This document shows positions 14,839 to 23,362 of a DNA stretch of 64,000 bases, in pieces; within the stretch, counting starts at the first letter, position 1, and every line of letters starts with the position of its first letter. The translations under genes and the position numbers were made by a program. The notes under the pieces are model-generated. The model was given only the letters and a program-made list of their open reading frames with translations, was not told where the DNA came from and searched no databases. The stretch covers positions 23,874 to 87,873 of the forward strand of contig JBEKLQ010000009.1 of the NCBI GenBank assembly GCA_050010115.1, read 5' to 3'. Source of the DNA: JAKACA01 sp050010115. Its GTDB lineage: Bacteria; Actinomycetota; Acidimicrobiia; Acidimicrobiales; Bog-793.

Positions 14839-15980
14839 GCGGCGCGGGGCGGCTTGCAGTCGCGATCGACGCCTTGCCGCTCGTGGGGTCGCCGACCGGG
14901 GTCGGTGTGTTCTGCGACCAGCTGATCCGATCGCTCGCGAATCGGAGCGACTTGGCACTCAGCGCGTTCGCGGTCGGGTGGGGCGCCGCTCAGGCTCGTG
15001 ACCGCTTGCCACCGTCGGTGACGTGCCGCGTGACAGCGGTGCCGGCGCGAGCGGTGCACGCGTCATGGCTGGTCACCGGTGCCCCTTCGGCCGAACGCCT
15101 CGCCGGTCCCGCCTCGGTCGTGCACGGGACGAACTTCGTCGTGCCGCCTGCTCGGCGGGCGGCGACCGTGTTGACGGTGCATGACATGAGCCCTTGGCGG
15201 TACCCGGAGCTGTGTGCGCCTGCATCCCGGGCGTACCCCGCGCTGGTGCGCCGGGCGGTTCTGCGGGGCGCATTCGTACACACGCCTTCGCAGTTCGTCG
15301 CCGACGAGTTCGTCGCCGCGGTCGGGGTTCACGCGGAACGAGTGCGTGCCATCCCGCACGGCCTCGGTCGTCTCGATCGACCCAGCGATCGCTACGCCGC
15401 CGGAGCCAACAGTCCCCTGCGCCAGTTGCCGTACGTGCTCGCGATCGGGACCGTCGAGCCGCGCAAGGGCTACCCGACGCTGGTGGCGGCATTCGTCGAG
15501 TTGGCAGCGCAGAGGCCCGATCTCCAGCTGGTCATCGCCGGGTCCGAAGGTAGGGGTACTCGGGAGCTCGATGCTGCGGTGGCGTCGGCGGGCTGCGGTG
15601 CCCGGATCATCCGACTCGGCTATGTCGACAGCGCCACGAGAGCATCGCTGCTCGCGGGAGCAGCGGTGCTCGCTTACCCGTCGATCTACGAAGGTTTTGG
15701 CCTGCCTCCGCTCGAGGCGATGGCAGCAGGCGTGCCGGTCGTGGCAACGGCAGGCGGGGCGATCCCGGAGGTCGTGGGCGACGGCGCCGTCGTCGTCCCG
15801 GTGGGAGATGCCGCCGCTCTCGCCAGCGCCCTCGGCCAAGTCGTCGACGACGAGCAACTCCGCCGCGAGCTGGTGGCTCGTGGGAGGGTGCGAGCGGCGC
15901 GTTACTCCTGGGAATCAGCAGCCGATGCCATGGTGGCTCTCTACGCCGACGCCGACGCCGACCGTGCCCGAGGACGCTGA
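14835..15980 (+). CDS. Glycosyltransferase family 4 (first of three)
   Basis: Predicted protein of 381 residues with a GT-B fold. N-terminal acceptor lobe begins VAIDALPLVGSPTGVG; the linker reads TVHDMSPWRYPE; the donor lobe has IGTVEPRKGYPTLV and the nucleotide-sugar signature YEGFGLPPLEAMAAGVPVV with the conserved E-x7-E pair. This retaining GT4 architecture is that of mannosyl- and other hexosyltransferases of cell-envelope glycans. GTG start overlaps cofE by 4 bp. It is about the same length as the next two genes and shares the TVHDM and EPRKG blocks, so the three probably arose by duplication. Donor and acceptor unknown. Confidence 0.87.
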   Translation: MSGAGRLAVAIDALPLVGSPTGVGVFCDQLIRSLANRSDLALSAFAVGWGAAQARDRLPPSVTCRVTAVPARAVHASWLVTGAPSAERLAGPASVVHGTNFVVPPARRAATVLTVHDMSPWRYPELCAPASRAYPALVRRAVLRGAFVHTPSQFVADEFVAAVGVHAERVRAIPHGLGRLDRPSDRYAAGANSPLRQLPYVLAIGTVEPRKGYPTLVAAFVELAAQRPDLQLVIAGSEGRGTRELDAAVASAGCGARIIRLGYVDSATRASLLAGAAVLAYPSIYEGFGLPPLEAMAAGVPVVATAGGAIPEVVGDGAVVVPVGDAAALASALGQVVDDEQLRRELVARGRVRAARYSWESAADAMVALYADADADRARGR

Positions 15981-16001
15981 CGGTGCTGAGGGGTTCCGAC
16001 G

Positions 16002-17198
16002 ATGCCTGAGGACCAGCCCGAGCACACCGGCACCGCGCCGTACCTCGGGCCGAGGGTGACCGTCGTCGCCGAGCAGTTGCGCCGCCGGGTGCCCGGTGGC
16101 ATCGGCACCTACGCGACCGGGTTGCTGTGCGGGCTCGCGGCGTTGCAGCCGCGTCCCGATGTCTCGATCGTCGCCAGCCCGGCACCGTCGAACAGGCGGG
16201 ATCCCCTCACCGAGTTCGGCTTCCCCGTGAGCGCCGTGGGCGGTCCGTTCCTGGCCGGCCTCGCACGGAGCCCCCGCTGGCCGAGCGCCCCGAGCCAGAT
16301 CGTGACCCGCTTGTGGGCTCGGGGGATGCTCAAGCTTGGCAGCGAGCGCGACGGCCGAACAGATCTCGTGCACTCGGTCTCGCTCGCAGCACCGCCAGTA
16401 GGACGGACGCCGCTCACCGTCATGGTGCACGACGTCGCCTGGCGCCAGACGCCCGAGTCCTACCCTCCGCGTGGCCTCGCCTGGCACGAGGCCGCACTCT
16501 CCCGTACGTGCCGTACCGCCCGCGCCGTCGTCGTGCCGTCTCACGCTGTCGCTCTGGATCTGGAGCGGGCGGCGGTCGAGCTCGATCCCAGCCGGATCAC
16601 CGTGATCCCCGAGGGGTGTGACCACCTGCCCCCGCCGGATCACGAGGCAGCTCGTGAGGCCCTCGGCCGGCTCGGCGTGACGGGGGAGTACCTCTTGAGC
16701 GTGAGCACGCTGGAGCCGCGCAAGAACCTGCAACGCCTCCTCGACGCGTACCGTCGGATACGCCCGGACCTGCCCGAGCCCTGGCCGCTCGTCGTCGTCG
16801 GGCCGGCTGGCTGGGGACCGCAGCTCCGCGAGGCTCCGGGCGTCGTGCTGGCGGGCCAGGTTCCGAGCCCCGTGCTGAGGGCGCTCTACGAGGCGGCGCG
16901 TGTCGTGGTATACGTGCCACTCGTCGAAGGCTTCGGGCTGCCGGCAGTCGAAGCGCTCGCTGCCGGCGCCCCACTCGTCGTCAGCTCCGGCGTTCCCTGC
17001 ATCGCAGAGCTGAGTGCGCCGGCGGTTGTCGTGGACCCGTTCTCGGTCGAGGCGATCGCCACGGCCTTGGCATTGCTCGCAACCGACGATGCCCGGCGGG
17101 CCGAGCTGGCGATCGCTGGCCCGGCCAGTGTCGCCGGCCAGCGGTGGTCCGACGTCGCCCGCAGCCATCTGGCCTGGTGGGCCGAGGTCGTCGGTTGA
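16002..17198 (+). CDS. Glycosyltransferase family 4 (second of three)
   Basis: Predicted protein of 398 residues, GT-B fold. Visible elements are RVPGGIGTYATGLL at the start of the acceptor lobe (glycine loop), MVHDVAWRQTPESYPPRG, STLEPRKNLQRLLDAY at the entry to the donor lobe, and VEGFGLPAVEALAAGAPLVV carrying the E-x7-E motif. The first 18 residues are variable; ATG 16002 is the first start. The stop is overlapped by the third gene (TTGA), showing coupling. It probably acts at the cytoplasmic membrane face on a lipid-linked glycan, by analogy with its neighbours; specificity is not predictable. Confidence 0.87.
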   Translation: MPEDQPEHTGTAPYLGPRVTVVAEQLRRRVPGGIGTYATGLLCGLAALQPRPDVSIVASPAPSNRRDPLTEFGFPVSAVGGPFLAGLARSPRWPSAPSQIVTRLWARGMLKLGSERDGRTDLVHSVSLAAPPVGRTPLTVMVHDVAWRQTPESYPPRGLAWHEAALSRTCRTARAVVVPSHAVALDLERAAVELDPSRITVIPEGCDHLPPPDHEAAREALGRLGVTGEYLLSVSTLEPRKNLQRLLDAYRRIRPDLPEPWPLVVVGPAGWGPQLREAPGVVLAGQVPSPVLRALYEAARVVVYVPLVEGFGLPAVEALAAGAPLVVSSGVPCIAELSAPAVVVDPFSVEAIATALALLATDDARRAELAIAGPASVAGQRWSDVARSHLAWWAEVVG

Positions 17199-18352
17199 GC
17201 GAGTCGACCCCCACCTGCCTGGATGTGAGTGCGATTCCCGCCCAGCCCGCCGGCGCGGGCCGGTACGTCGTCGAACTCGTCCGGGCGCTGGGGTTTCGTG
17301 ACGACGTCACCCTCACGCTCGTCGCACGCAAGGGTGACGGGGCTCGCTGGCAGGCGCTGGCGCCGTTGAGCCGGGTGCTCGACAGCGTGTGGGCGTCCCG
17401 GCCCTTGAGGTTGGCCTACGAGCAGTGGCGCCTCGGCTCCGTCGTGGCCGCTCTCACCGATCCCCCGATCGCCGTGTACCACGGGCCTCACTACACCTTT
17501 CCCCATGGGCTCGGCAGGATCGGCACGGTCGTGACGGTGCACGACCTCACGTTCTTCGACCACCCGGAGTGGCACGAGAGTACGAAGGTACGGTTCTTCC
17601 AGCGCGCCATCCGCAGGGCGGCGAGCGAGGCGGACGTGATCGTCTGCGTCAGCAGCTCCACTGCCGATCGCCTCCGGGTGCTGTGCACGCCTCGAGGTGA
17701 CGTGATGGTGGCTCCCCACGGGGTCGACCACACTCGGTTCCGACCAGCCGGCGCCTTGGAAACCGAGGCAGGCGACGCCGTCATGCTCGAGCGTCTTGCT
17801 GTGCCGGCCGGGATGCCGTACGTGCTGCACCTCGGTACGATCGAGCCACGCAAGGGCGTGAACGATCTCGTGACGGCCTTCGACAAGATCGCCGACGCCC
17901 AGCCGGAGCTCCACCTCGTCCTCGCCGGGCTTGACGGATGGGGCGGTGCGGAAGTCGCGGGGACGATCGCGGCGTGCCGCCATGGCGATCGTGTGAAGCG
18001 CCTCGGCTACGTGGAGGACGAAGCTGTGCCCGCTCTGCTGAGACGGGCACAGGTCGTGGCGTACCCGTCGTACGAGGAAGGTTTCGGTCTGCCGGCACTC
18101 GAGGCGCTCGCGTGCGGCGCTCCGCTCGTGACCACGTCGGGTACCGCCATGGCGGAAGTGGCGGGCACGGCCGCGTGGACGGCGCAGCCCCGCGACCCGG
18201 CGGCCTTGGCCGAAGCACTCGGGTCGGCTCTCGCTGCCGGAGACACCGAGCGCGCCCGCCGCGTGGCCGAAGGCTTGGAGCGGGCCTCGAGTTACTCGTG
18301 GGCGCGGGCGGCCGCGGTGCACGCCGACGCCTACCGAGCCGCCAAACGTTGA
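17195..18352 (+). CDS. Glycosyltransferase family 4 (third of three)
   Basis: Predicted protein of 385 residues, GT-B fold: DVSAIPAQPAGAGRYVVEL (acceptor loop), TVHDLTFFDHPEWHE, LGTIEPRKGVNDLV and YEEGFGLPALEALACGAPLV. Start is TTG 17195, which overlaps the preceding stop and has GAGG seven bases upstream; no ATG gives the right N-terminus. It resembles the D-inositol-3-phosphate/mannosyl branch of GT4 in overall motif set but not closely enough to assign. Together with the two upstream genes it would add three sugars in series, or act on separate acceptors. Confidence 0.86.
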   Translation: MSESTPTCLDVSAIPAQPAGAGRYVVELVRALGFRDDVTLTLVARKGDGARWQALAPLSRVLDSVWASRPLRLAYEQWRLGSVVAALTDPPIAVYHGPHYTFPHGLGRIGTVVTVHDLTFFDHPEWHESTKVRFFQRAIRRAASEADVIVCVSSSTADRLRVLCTPRGDVMVAPHGVDHTRFRPAGALETEAGDAVMLERLAVPAGMPYVLHLGTIEPRKGVNDLVTAFDKIADAQPELHLVLAGLDGWGGAEVAGTIAACRHGDRVKRLGYVEDEAVPALLRRAQVVAYPSYEEGFGLPALEALACGAPLVTTSGTAMAEVAGTAAWTAQPRDPAALAEALGSALAAGDTERARRVAEGLERASSYSWARAAAVHADAYRAAKR

Positions 18353-18413
18353 CCGGACCGCTCGCCGCCGTCCGGGTTCGAGCAAGCACCGTGCGCACCG
18401 GTAGGGTGAGGCG

Positions 18414-19307
18414 GTGCGGGCGTATGTGACGGGGGGGTCGGGTTTCGTCGGGGGCTGGCTCTCGGCGCACCTGGAAGCAGCAGGCGACGACGTGGTGTCC
18501 ACCGATGCCGAGGTCGACGTCACCGATGCAGCTGCGGTTGCCGCGTCGATGAGTGCGAACGCACCCGACGTCGTGTACCACCTCGCAGCGCTCGCGCACG
18601 TCGGCCGATCGTGGTCGGCCCCAGCGGAGACCTTCAGGGTGAACGCGTGCGGGACGTTGCAGGTTCTCGAGGCCGCCGCGGGTTGTGAGGTCCCGCCCGC
18701 CGTCGTCGTGGTGAGCTCTGCAGAGGTCTACGGCCACGGCGCTGGCGCCGAGCCGCTCACCGAGCATACGGAGCTGCGCCCGGTGACCCCGTACGCGGCG
18801 AGCAAGGTGGCGGCCGAATACCTCGGGCTGCAGGCATGGCTCGGCCGTGGGCTCCGCGTGTTCCGTGTGCGGCCGTTCAACCACGTGGGACCGGGCCAGT
18901 CACCGGAGTTCGTGGTGCCGGCGCTGGCCCGGCGAATAGCGGAGGCCGAGCTTGCCGGCGGCGCCCCGGTGCGGGTGGGCAACCTCGAGGCGTCAAGGGA
19001 CTTCACCGACGTCCGCGACGTGGTTCGGGCGTACCGCTTGGTGGCGGAGCGAGGCGAACCTGGGGAGGTCTACAACGTCGCCAGCGGCGTGACGGTCTCG
19101 ATTGCGGAGGTGGCTCGTCAGTTGTGCGGGCTGGCAACAGCGAAGATCGAGCTCGTACCCGACCCTGCGCTTCTGCGCCCGGTAGACGTCCCGGTGTTCG
19201 TGGGCGACTCGGCTCGTCTTCGAGCGACGACGGGTTGGGAGCCTGAGATACCCTTCAACACGACGCTCGCCGACATGCTTGACCACTGGCGCACCCGCCT
19301 CGGGTGA
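18414..19307 (+). CDS. GDP-4-keto-6-deoxy-mannose reductase-like SDR
   Basis: Predicted protein of 297 residues, extended SDR: GGSGFVGGWL nucleotide motif, DVTDAAAV, YHLAALAHVGRSW, SSAEVYG, active-site YAASK, and RPFNHVGPGQSPEFVVPALARRIAEAE, which is very typical of Rmd/GDP-mannose 4,6-dehydratase-family proteins. Most similar by motif to GDP-6-deoxy-4-keto-D-mannose reductase (Rmd), giving GDP-D-rhamnose. A Gmd partner is not in the window, unless the atypical dehydratase at 7203 plays an equivalent role, which is speculation. GTG 18414 lies 61 bp after the last GT4. A palindrome at 19354-19396 follows and may terminate the glycan operon. Confidence 0.8.
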   Translation: MRAYVTGGSGFVGGWLSAHLEAAGDDVVSTDAEVDVTDAAAVAASMSANAPDVVYHLAALAHVGRSWSAPAETFRVNACGTLQVLEAAAGCEVPPAVVVVSSAEVYGHGAGAEPLTEHTELRPVTPYAASKVAAEYLGLQAWLGRGLRVFRVRPFNHVGPGQSPEFVVPALARRIAEAELAGGAPVRVGNLEASRDFTDVRDVVRAYRLVAERGEPGEVYNVASGVTVSIAEVARQLCGLATAKIELVPDPALLRPVDVPVFVGDSARLRATTGWEPEIPFNTTLADMLDHWRTRLG

Positions 19308-19353
19308 GTTTCGTGGCAGGCCGGTGGACGTCTGCATCGAAGGCTCGGCGCGG

Positions 19354-19396
19354 CGAGGCCCACCTCCTCCGAGGGGGAAGGAGAAGGCGGGCCTCG
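19354..19396. terminator. GC-rich hairpin at the end of the glycan operon
   Basis: Arms CGAGGCCC and GGGCCTCG, extended inward by further pairs with two mismatches, form a stem of about 16 bp with a purine loop. It lies 47 bp after the stop at 19307 and before the convergent gene ending at 19553. No T-tract follows, as is usual in high-GC actinobacteria, so terminator status is inferred from position. Confidence 0.5.
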
Positions 19397-19512
19397 TAGT
19401 CCCGGCGGGCTGCGGCGTGGTCCAGGGGGGAGAGACGCTTCGCTGCTCGCCGCGCCGGGCGACCATGCGATCAGGAGTCAGTCAGCCCAGCTGGCCCGGC
19501 TCGTCCCGATCA

Positions 19513-19543
19513 CCGGCTCAGCCGGGCATCGCCGCTGAGCCGG
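19513..19543 (-). terminator. Perfect 10-bp stem-loop after the helical-repeat gene
   Basis: CCGGCTCAGC at 19513-19522 pairs perfectly with GCTGAGCCGG at 19534-19543 across an 11-nt loop. On the minus strand it begins 10 bp after the stop codon at 19553, a standard place for a terminator. No T-run. Confidence 0.55.
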
Positions 19544-19552
19544 CTCGCGGGT

Positions 19553-19966
19553 TCAGGCTGCGAGCGACGTCAGGTAGCCACGCAGCTGGTCGCGGGCTTC
19601 CTTGGCCTGCTGGACGACCTGCTGCGCTCCCGCCGGCAGGCGCTCCGACATCGGCTCGAGGGTGGCGTCGAAACGCTCGATGAACTGGCCGAAGGACTTG
19701 TCGAGCTCCTTGACAGCCTTGCCGAACTCCTTGCGGAAGTCCGCGATCGACGGTTCGACGACCTTGCGGAAGTCCGCGATCGGCGCTTCGACGACCTTGA
19801 GGACATCCCCGAGCGGACGCTCGAGCTGGCTTCGCAGGTCGCGGCGCCGGACTTGCGCCTTCTGGACACCGATGACGCCGAGGCCGATGGCCACGTACGC
19901 CGCGTCCTGCGCCACCTTCGTCATCTCCCAAGCGGCCTTCGTCACGTCGGACCTGATATCGGCCAT
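19553..19966 (-). CDS. Small helical protein with 11-residue repeats
   Basis: Predicted protein of 137 residues, almost entirely helical and charged. A single hydrophobic patch (AAYVAIGLGVIGVQKAQV, about 19-36) precedes a coiled region in which VVEAPIADFRK and VVEPSIADFRK are two tandem 11-residue units (DNA 19731-19796, 31 of 33 bases identical), like the 11-mers of apolipoproteins or phasins. Start ATG 19966 has AAGGAG upstream. An alternative ATG at 20071 with a near-perfect GAGGTGATC ribosome site fits the promoter better, but the extra 35 codons use AT-ending codons unlike the rest of the gene. Function unknown; lipid- or granule-surface binding is a guess from the repeat pattern. Confidence 0.68.
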   Translation of the reverse strand: MADIRSDVTKAAWEMTKVAQDAAYVAIGLGVIGVQKAQVRRRDLRSQLERPLGDVLKVVEAPIADFRKVVEPSIADFRKEFGKAVKELDKSFGQFIERFDATLEPMSERLPAGAQQVVQQAKEARDQLRGYLTSLAA

Positions 19967-20088
19967 GTCCCGTCTCTCCTTCTCGTTCCGCGTCGGACTT
20001 ACCGGGCCTCTTTGAGACTTGCTCACCAGGCCCTTTTGAGGCTTGCGAACTTGCCTTGTCGTCTGCATCATGATCACCTCTATCTGCT

Positions 20089-20121
20089 CACTACTGTAGC
20101 GCGTAGTGCTAACAGTTGCAA
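20089..20121 (-). promoter_or_regulatory. Sigma70-like promoter with overlapping inverted repeat
   Basis: On the minus strand TTGCAA (20121-20116) and TACAGT (20098-20093) are separated by exactly 17 bp. The inverted repeat CACTAC (20089-20094) / GTAGTG (20103-20108) covers the -10 element, as a repressor operator would. Transcription would begin near 20087, about 15 bases before the upstream ATG at 20071. Confidence 0.6.
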
Positions 20122-20212
20122 GCACCTGGTCCCGCTTTTCTCGACGAACGCGGTCGCTAGATCAGCATGACCGCGAGGTCCGGTTGCTCGACAGTCGGCA
20201 GCGCAAGCTAGC

Positions 20213-23200
20213 GTGTCGGGCCTGATGCCGGAGGAGTATGAACCACCGGTCGTCGCCGTCGTCGTCACCGCCGAAGCGGGCGCCTGGCTCGACCAATGCC
20301 TCGAATCACTGGCCCAGCAGGACTATCCGAGCCTCGACGTGCTCGTGATCGACACCGGGGCAGACGAGGGCGTGACCGCCAGGGTGGCGGCCGTGATGCC
20401 GGGGGCGTTCGTCCGGCGCCGGGAGCACCTGGGCGGCTTCGGCGCCGCGGCCAACGACGTTTTGCACGGGATCGAAGGCGCGAGCTTCTTCCTCTTCTGC
20501 CATGACGACGTCTGGCTCGCGCCGGACGCAGTGCGGTTGCTGGTCGAGGAGGCGTTTCGCTCCAACGCGGCCATCGTCGGCCCGAAGCTGGTCGATTGGG
20601 ACGCGCCCGAACATCTGCTCCAGATCGGCCTCGGGGTGAACCGCTTCGGCTCCCCGGTCCCTCGCATCGAGGAGGGCGAGCTCGACCAGTCCCAGCACGA
20701 CGAGGTCCGCGAGGTCTTCGCCGTGCCGAGCGCCTGCGTGCTGGCCCGAGTGGACTTGTTCGCTGCGGTCGGGGGTTTTGATGGCGAGATGGGCATTTAC
20801 GGAGAGGATGCGGATCTTTGTTGGCGCGCCCAGCTCGCGGGAGCCCGGGTCGTGGCCGTGCCACAGGCGATCGTGCGTCACCGGCAGGTGGACGCGACAG
20901 GGGAGCGGCCGATCGGTGACGAGCTCGTCCTGCGCCGTCGCAACGAGCTGCGCGCGGTGCTCAAGAACTACGCAGGGGCCCGGCGTAGCGTCGTAGCGCT
21001 CGAGCTCGTCCTGCTCACCGTCATCGACACTCTCACCGCTTCGGTCACCGACCGCCGTGACCGCGCCCGGGCGGAGCGGAATGCGTTGCGGTGGAACTTT
21101 GCCAACCGCCCCTCGCTGGTGGCGGCACGCCGTGTCGTCCGCGAGACGAGGCAGGTCAGCGACCGGGCGCTCGCGCAGCGCATGACCCGGCGCGGCCGGC
21201 TGCATCGTGCGCTGCGCCCGGCCGCCCATATCGGTGGCGGGAGCGATCTCGGAACGGGTGTGCGGTGGCGACGCCCCAGGCAGGCCCCGGCGCAGCAGGA
21301 CTCGGATCGACTTACCGCTTGGCTCCTCAGCATCCGGCGCGGCGAGCTACCTGTCGGCCAGATGACGGCGTACGCGGTCATGGCGTTCGTTACCGTGATC
21401 GGGATCCGAGGGTTGCTCTTCGGCCGCCTGCCGGTCATCGGAGACCTGGTGGGTGGTCCGACGGGTACGCACTTGCTGGCCCAGTGGCTCGGTGGCCGGC
21501 CCGATCCAGGATGGCGGCCGACTCAGGTGGCGCCGCCCGCCTACGGCCTGCTCGGGCTGCTCGGGACCGTTCTGGGCAACAGCTCAGCCACCGCGTTGAA
21601 GGTGGTCTACATAAGCGGCCTTGCCGTCGGTGGCATCGGTGTGTCGCGCCTCGTTCGGGATTTCGGGTCGTCGCGAGCCCGCGTGATCGCTTTCGCCGCG
21701 CTGATGGGCGCTCCCTTGCTGTGGAACGGCCTTGCGCTCGGCGACATACAGGTGTCGGTCGCGCTTGCCGGCCTGCCGTTCGTGTTCGCCCGCCTGGCCC
21801 GAGCCAGCGGTCTCCGACCTTTCGTGCCGGTGCACGGGTCTGGCAAGAAGGACTGGAACCCGAGGTCCCTCGTGGCGGAGGCCGCTCCGCTCGGCCTGGT
21901 GCTCGCGGCGATGGCGTCCATCGCGCCGGTTGTCGTCTGCGACGTCGGTGTGATCGTCCTGGCCACGATCCTGGCGTCGCTCGCGGTCGGTGGGTCGCGA
22001 GCCTTGCTCCGCAGTGCCGTTGTCGGCGCCGCCGGCGCGCTCGTGGCCTTCGGGTGCTGTTTGCCGTGGTCACTGACCTGGTTGCAATCGGGTGCCACGT
22101 GGAGCTTGTTCGCCGGGCCCGTCCCTGCGGGTGGGCAAGGATTCAGCCCAGCGCAGCTTCTGAGGGGATACACGGGTCCCATCGGCGGCTGGTGGGGTGC
22201 GTTCGGTCTCGTGGCGGCTGCGGGTTTCGTACTCCTTTGGGCTCGCGGAGCTCGTCTTGGGTGGGCAGCTCGTTGGTGGGTCTGTGCCGTCGGAGCCGTG
22301 GCGCTCGCGTGGGTGGGCAGCCAGGGCTGGCTCGGTGCCGGCGGCGGCGGTGCGGCGGTGCTGGCGGCGCCTGCGGCGGTGGCGCTGGCGGCCTGCTGCG
22401 GCCTCGGAGCCGCTGCCTTCGAGCTCGATATCAGGCGCCACCGGTTCGGCTGGCGTCAAGCCGCTGGCGTGTTGGCGGCCGGTTGCTTGATCGTTGGGCT
22501 GGCGCCTGCTCTCGGGACAGCATTCGGCGGGCGTGCGGATCTACCCGCGACCGGGTTTGACGCCACTTCCAGCGAGTTCACCATCCCCGCCCCCCACGGG
22601 TCACGGGTGCTGTGGATCGGGAACCCCCGGGCGCTGCCCGGGACGTCGTTCCAAGCCGGGCCCGGGCTCGCCGGGTTTGTGACGACGTCCGGTCTGCCGT
22701 CGCTCTCGACGGTGTGGCCCGTGGCTGATCGGGGCCCGGCGGTTCAAGTCAGTGCCGATGTCGTCGCTGCGGAGGCGGGAACGACGCTTCAGCTCGGGAC
22801 CCTGCTCGCCCCTGCCGGCATCCGGTACCTCGTCGTGCCGACTGCGGCCGCGCCTGTGCTGACCGGAGAGCAGACACCACCGGCGTCGTTGCCTCCACGC
22901 GGTCTCGTGCTGGCCCTGGAAGATCAGGTGGACCTCCGGCAGTTGCCCGAGGAGGATGGTGTGCTCGTGTGGGCGAACACGGACTGGGTGTCCGCTGACG
23001 GGCCGGGGTCGATCGCTCGGCCGGGAGCCTCCTCGAACGCAGTGCTCCGCGGGCTCGGCGTGGCCGCTGGGCTCGTCGTGATCCTCGCCACTGTGGGTGA
23101 GGGAGTCATCCGGCGGCGGGTGCCCCGCCGTCGAGCGCTCGCCGGCAGTCCCGGGTCCCGAGACAGCGCGCCGCCCGGTGGGGAGAGCGAGGTTGGCGCA

Positions 23201-23362
23201 GCTGCCGGTGAGGCTGATGTTGTGACGCCCGCTCCGGCCGAGCCCCTCGCGGAGGCCGAGCCCGCGGCCGAGCCCCTCGCGGAGGCCGAGCCCCACGCGG
23301 AGGGAAAGCCCACGGGTGCCATCGCTGAGCCCGGCCCAGCGTCAGTGGAGTCGGGCGGATGA
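20213..23362 (+). CDS. Large GT2 glycosyltransferase fused to multi-pass membrane region
   Basis: Predicted protein of 1049 residues. Residues 1-270 are a family 2 GT-A domain: VVAVVVTAEAGAWLDQCLESL, HLGGFGAAANDVL, FCHDDVWLAPDAV (metal/nucleotide Asp residues) and GIYGEDADLCWRAQLAG. From about 380 to 770 there are many hydrophobic helices. About 770-940 looks extracytoplasmic, a further helix lies near 950-965, and the tail is acidic and Pro/Ala-rich. Actinobacteria have such GT2-membrane proteins next to a DUF5719 gene and the manB/Trm112 run, as here. The sugar and acceptor are unknown; a lipid-linked donor or export function is plausible. GTG 20213 is used; ATG 20225 would remove four residues. 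The tail contains a 30-bp DNA repeat. Confidence 0.83.
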   Translation: MSGLMPEEYEPPVVAVVVTAEAGAWLDQCLESLAQQDYPSLDVLVIDTGADEGVTARVAAVMPGAFVRRREHLGGFGAAANDVLHGIEGASFFLFCHDDVWLAPDAVRLLVEEAFRSNAAIVGPKLVDWDAPEHLLQIGLGVNRFGSPVPRIEEGELDQSQHDEVREVFAVPSACVLARVDLFAAVGGFDGEMGIYGEDADLCWRAQLAGARVVAVPQAIVRHRQVDATGERPIGDELVLRRRNELRAVLKNYAGARRSVVALELVLLTVIDTLTASVTDRRDRARAERNALRWNFANRPSLVAARRVVRETRQVSDRALAQRMTRRGRLHRALRPAAHIGGGSDLGTGVRWRRPRQAPAQQDSDRLTAWLLSIRRGELPVGQMTAYAVMAFVTVIGIRGLLFGRLPVIGDLVGGPTGTHLLAQWLGGRPDPGWRPTQVAPPAYGLLGLLGTVLGNSSATALKVVYISGLAVGGIGVSRLVRDFGSSRARVIAFAALMGAPLLWNGLALGDIQVSVALAGLPFVFARLARASGLRPFVPVHGSGKKDWNPRSLVAEAAPLGLVLAAMASIAPVVVCDVGVIVLATILASLAVGGSRALLRSAVVGAAGALVAFGCCLPWSLTWLQSGATWSLFAGPVPAGGQGFSPAQLLRGYTGPIGGWWGAFGLVAAAGFVLLWARGARLGWAARWWVCAVGAVALAWVGSQGWLGAGGGGAAVLAAPAAVALAACCGLGAAAFELDIRRHRFGWRQAAGVLAAGCLIVGLAPALGTAFGGRADLPATGFDATSSEFTIPAPHGSRVLWIGNPRALPGTSFQAGPGLAGFVTTSGLPSLSTVWPVADRGPAVQVSADVVAAEAGTTLQLGTLLAPAGIRYLVVPTAAAPVLTGEQTPPASLPPRGLVLALEDQVDLRQLPEEDGVLVWANTDWVSADGPGSIARPGASSNAVLRGLGVAAGLVVILATVGEGVIRRRVPRRRALAGSPGSRDSAPPGGESEVGAAAGEADVVTPAPAEPLAEAEPAAEPLAEAEPHAEGKPTGAIAEPGPASVESGG
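23237..23296 (+). repeat. 30-bp tandem duplication in the GT2 tail
   Basis: Two 30-bp units (23237-23266 and 23267-23296), differing only at the end, encode AEPLAEAEPA-type decapeptides. The repeat is in frame within the disordered cytoplasmic tail of the GT2 protein. Confidence 0.8.

Noticed and set aside
19279..19683. Open frame on the + strand after the Rmd-like gene
   Set aside because: Covers two hairpins and runs antisense to the helical-repeat gene; no motif or ribosome site.
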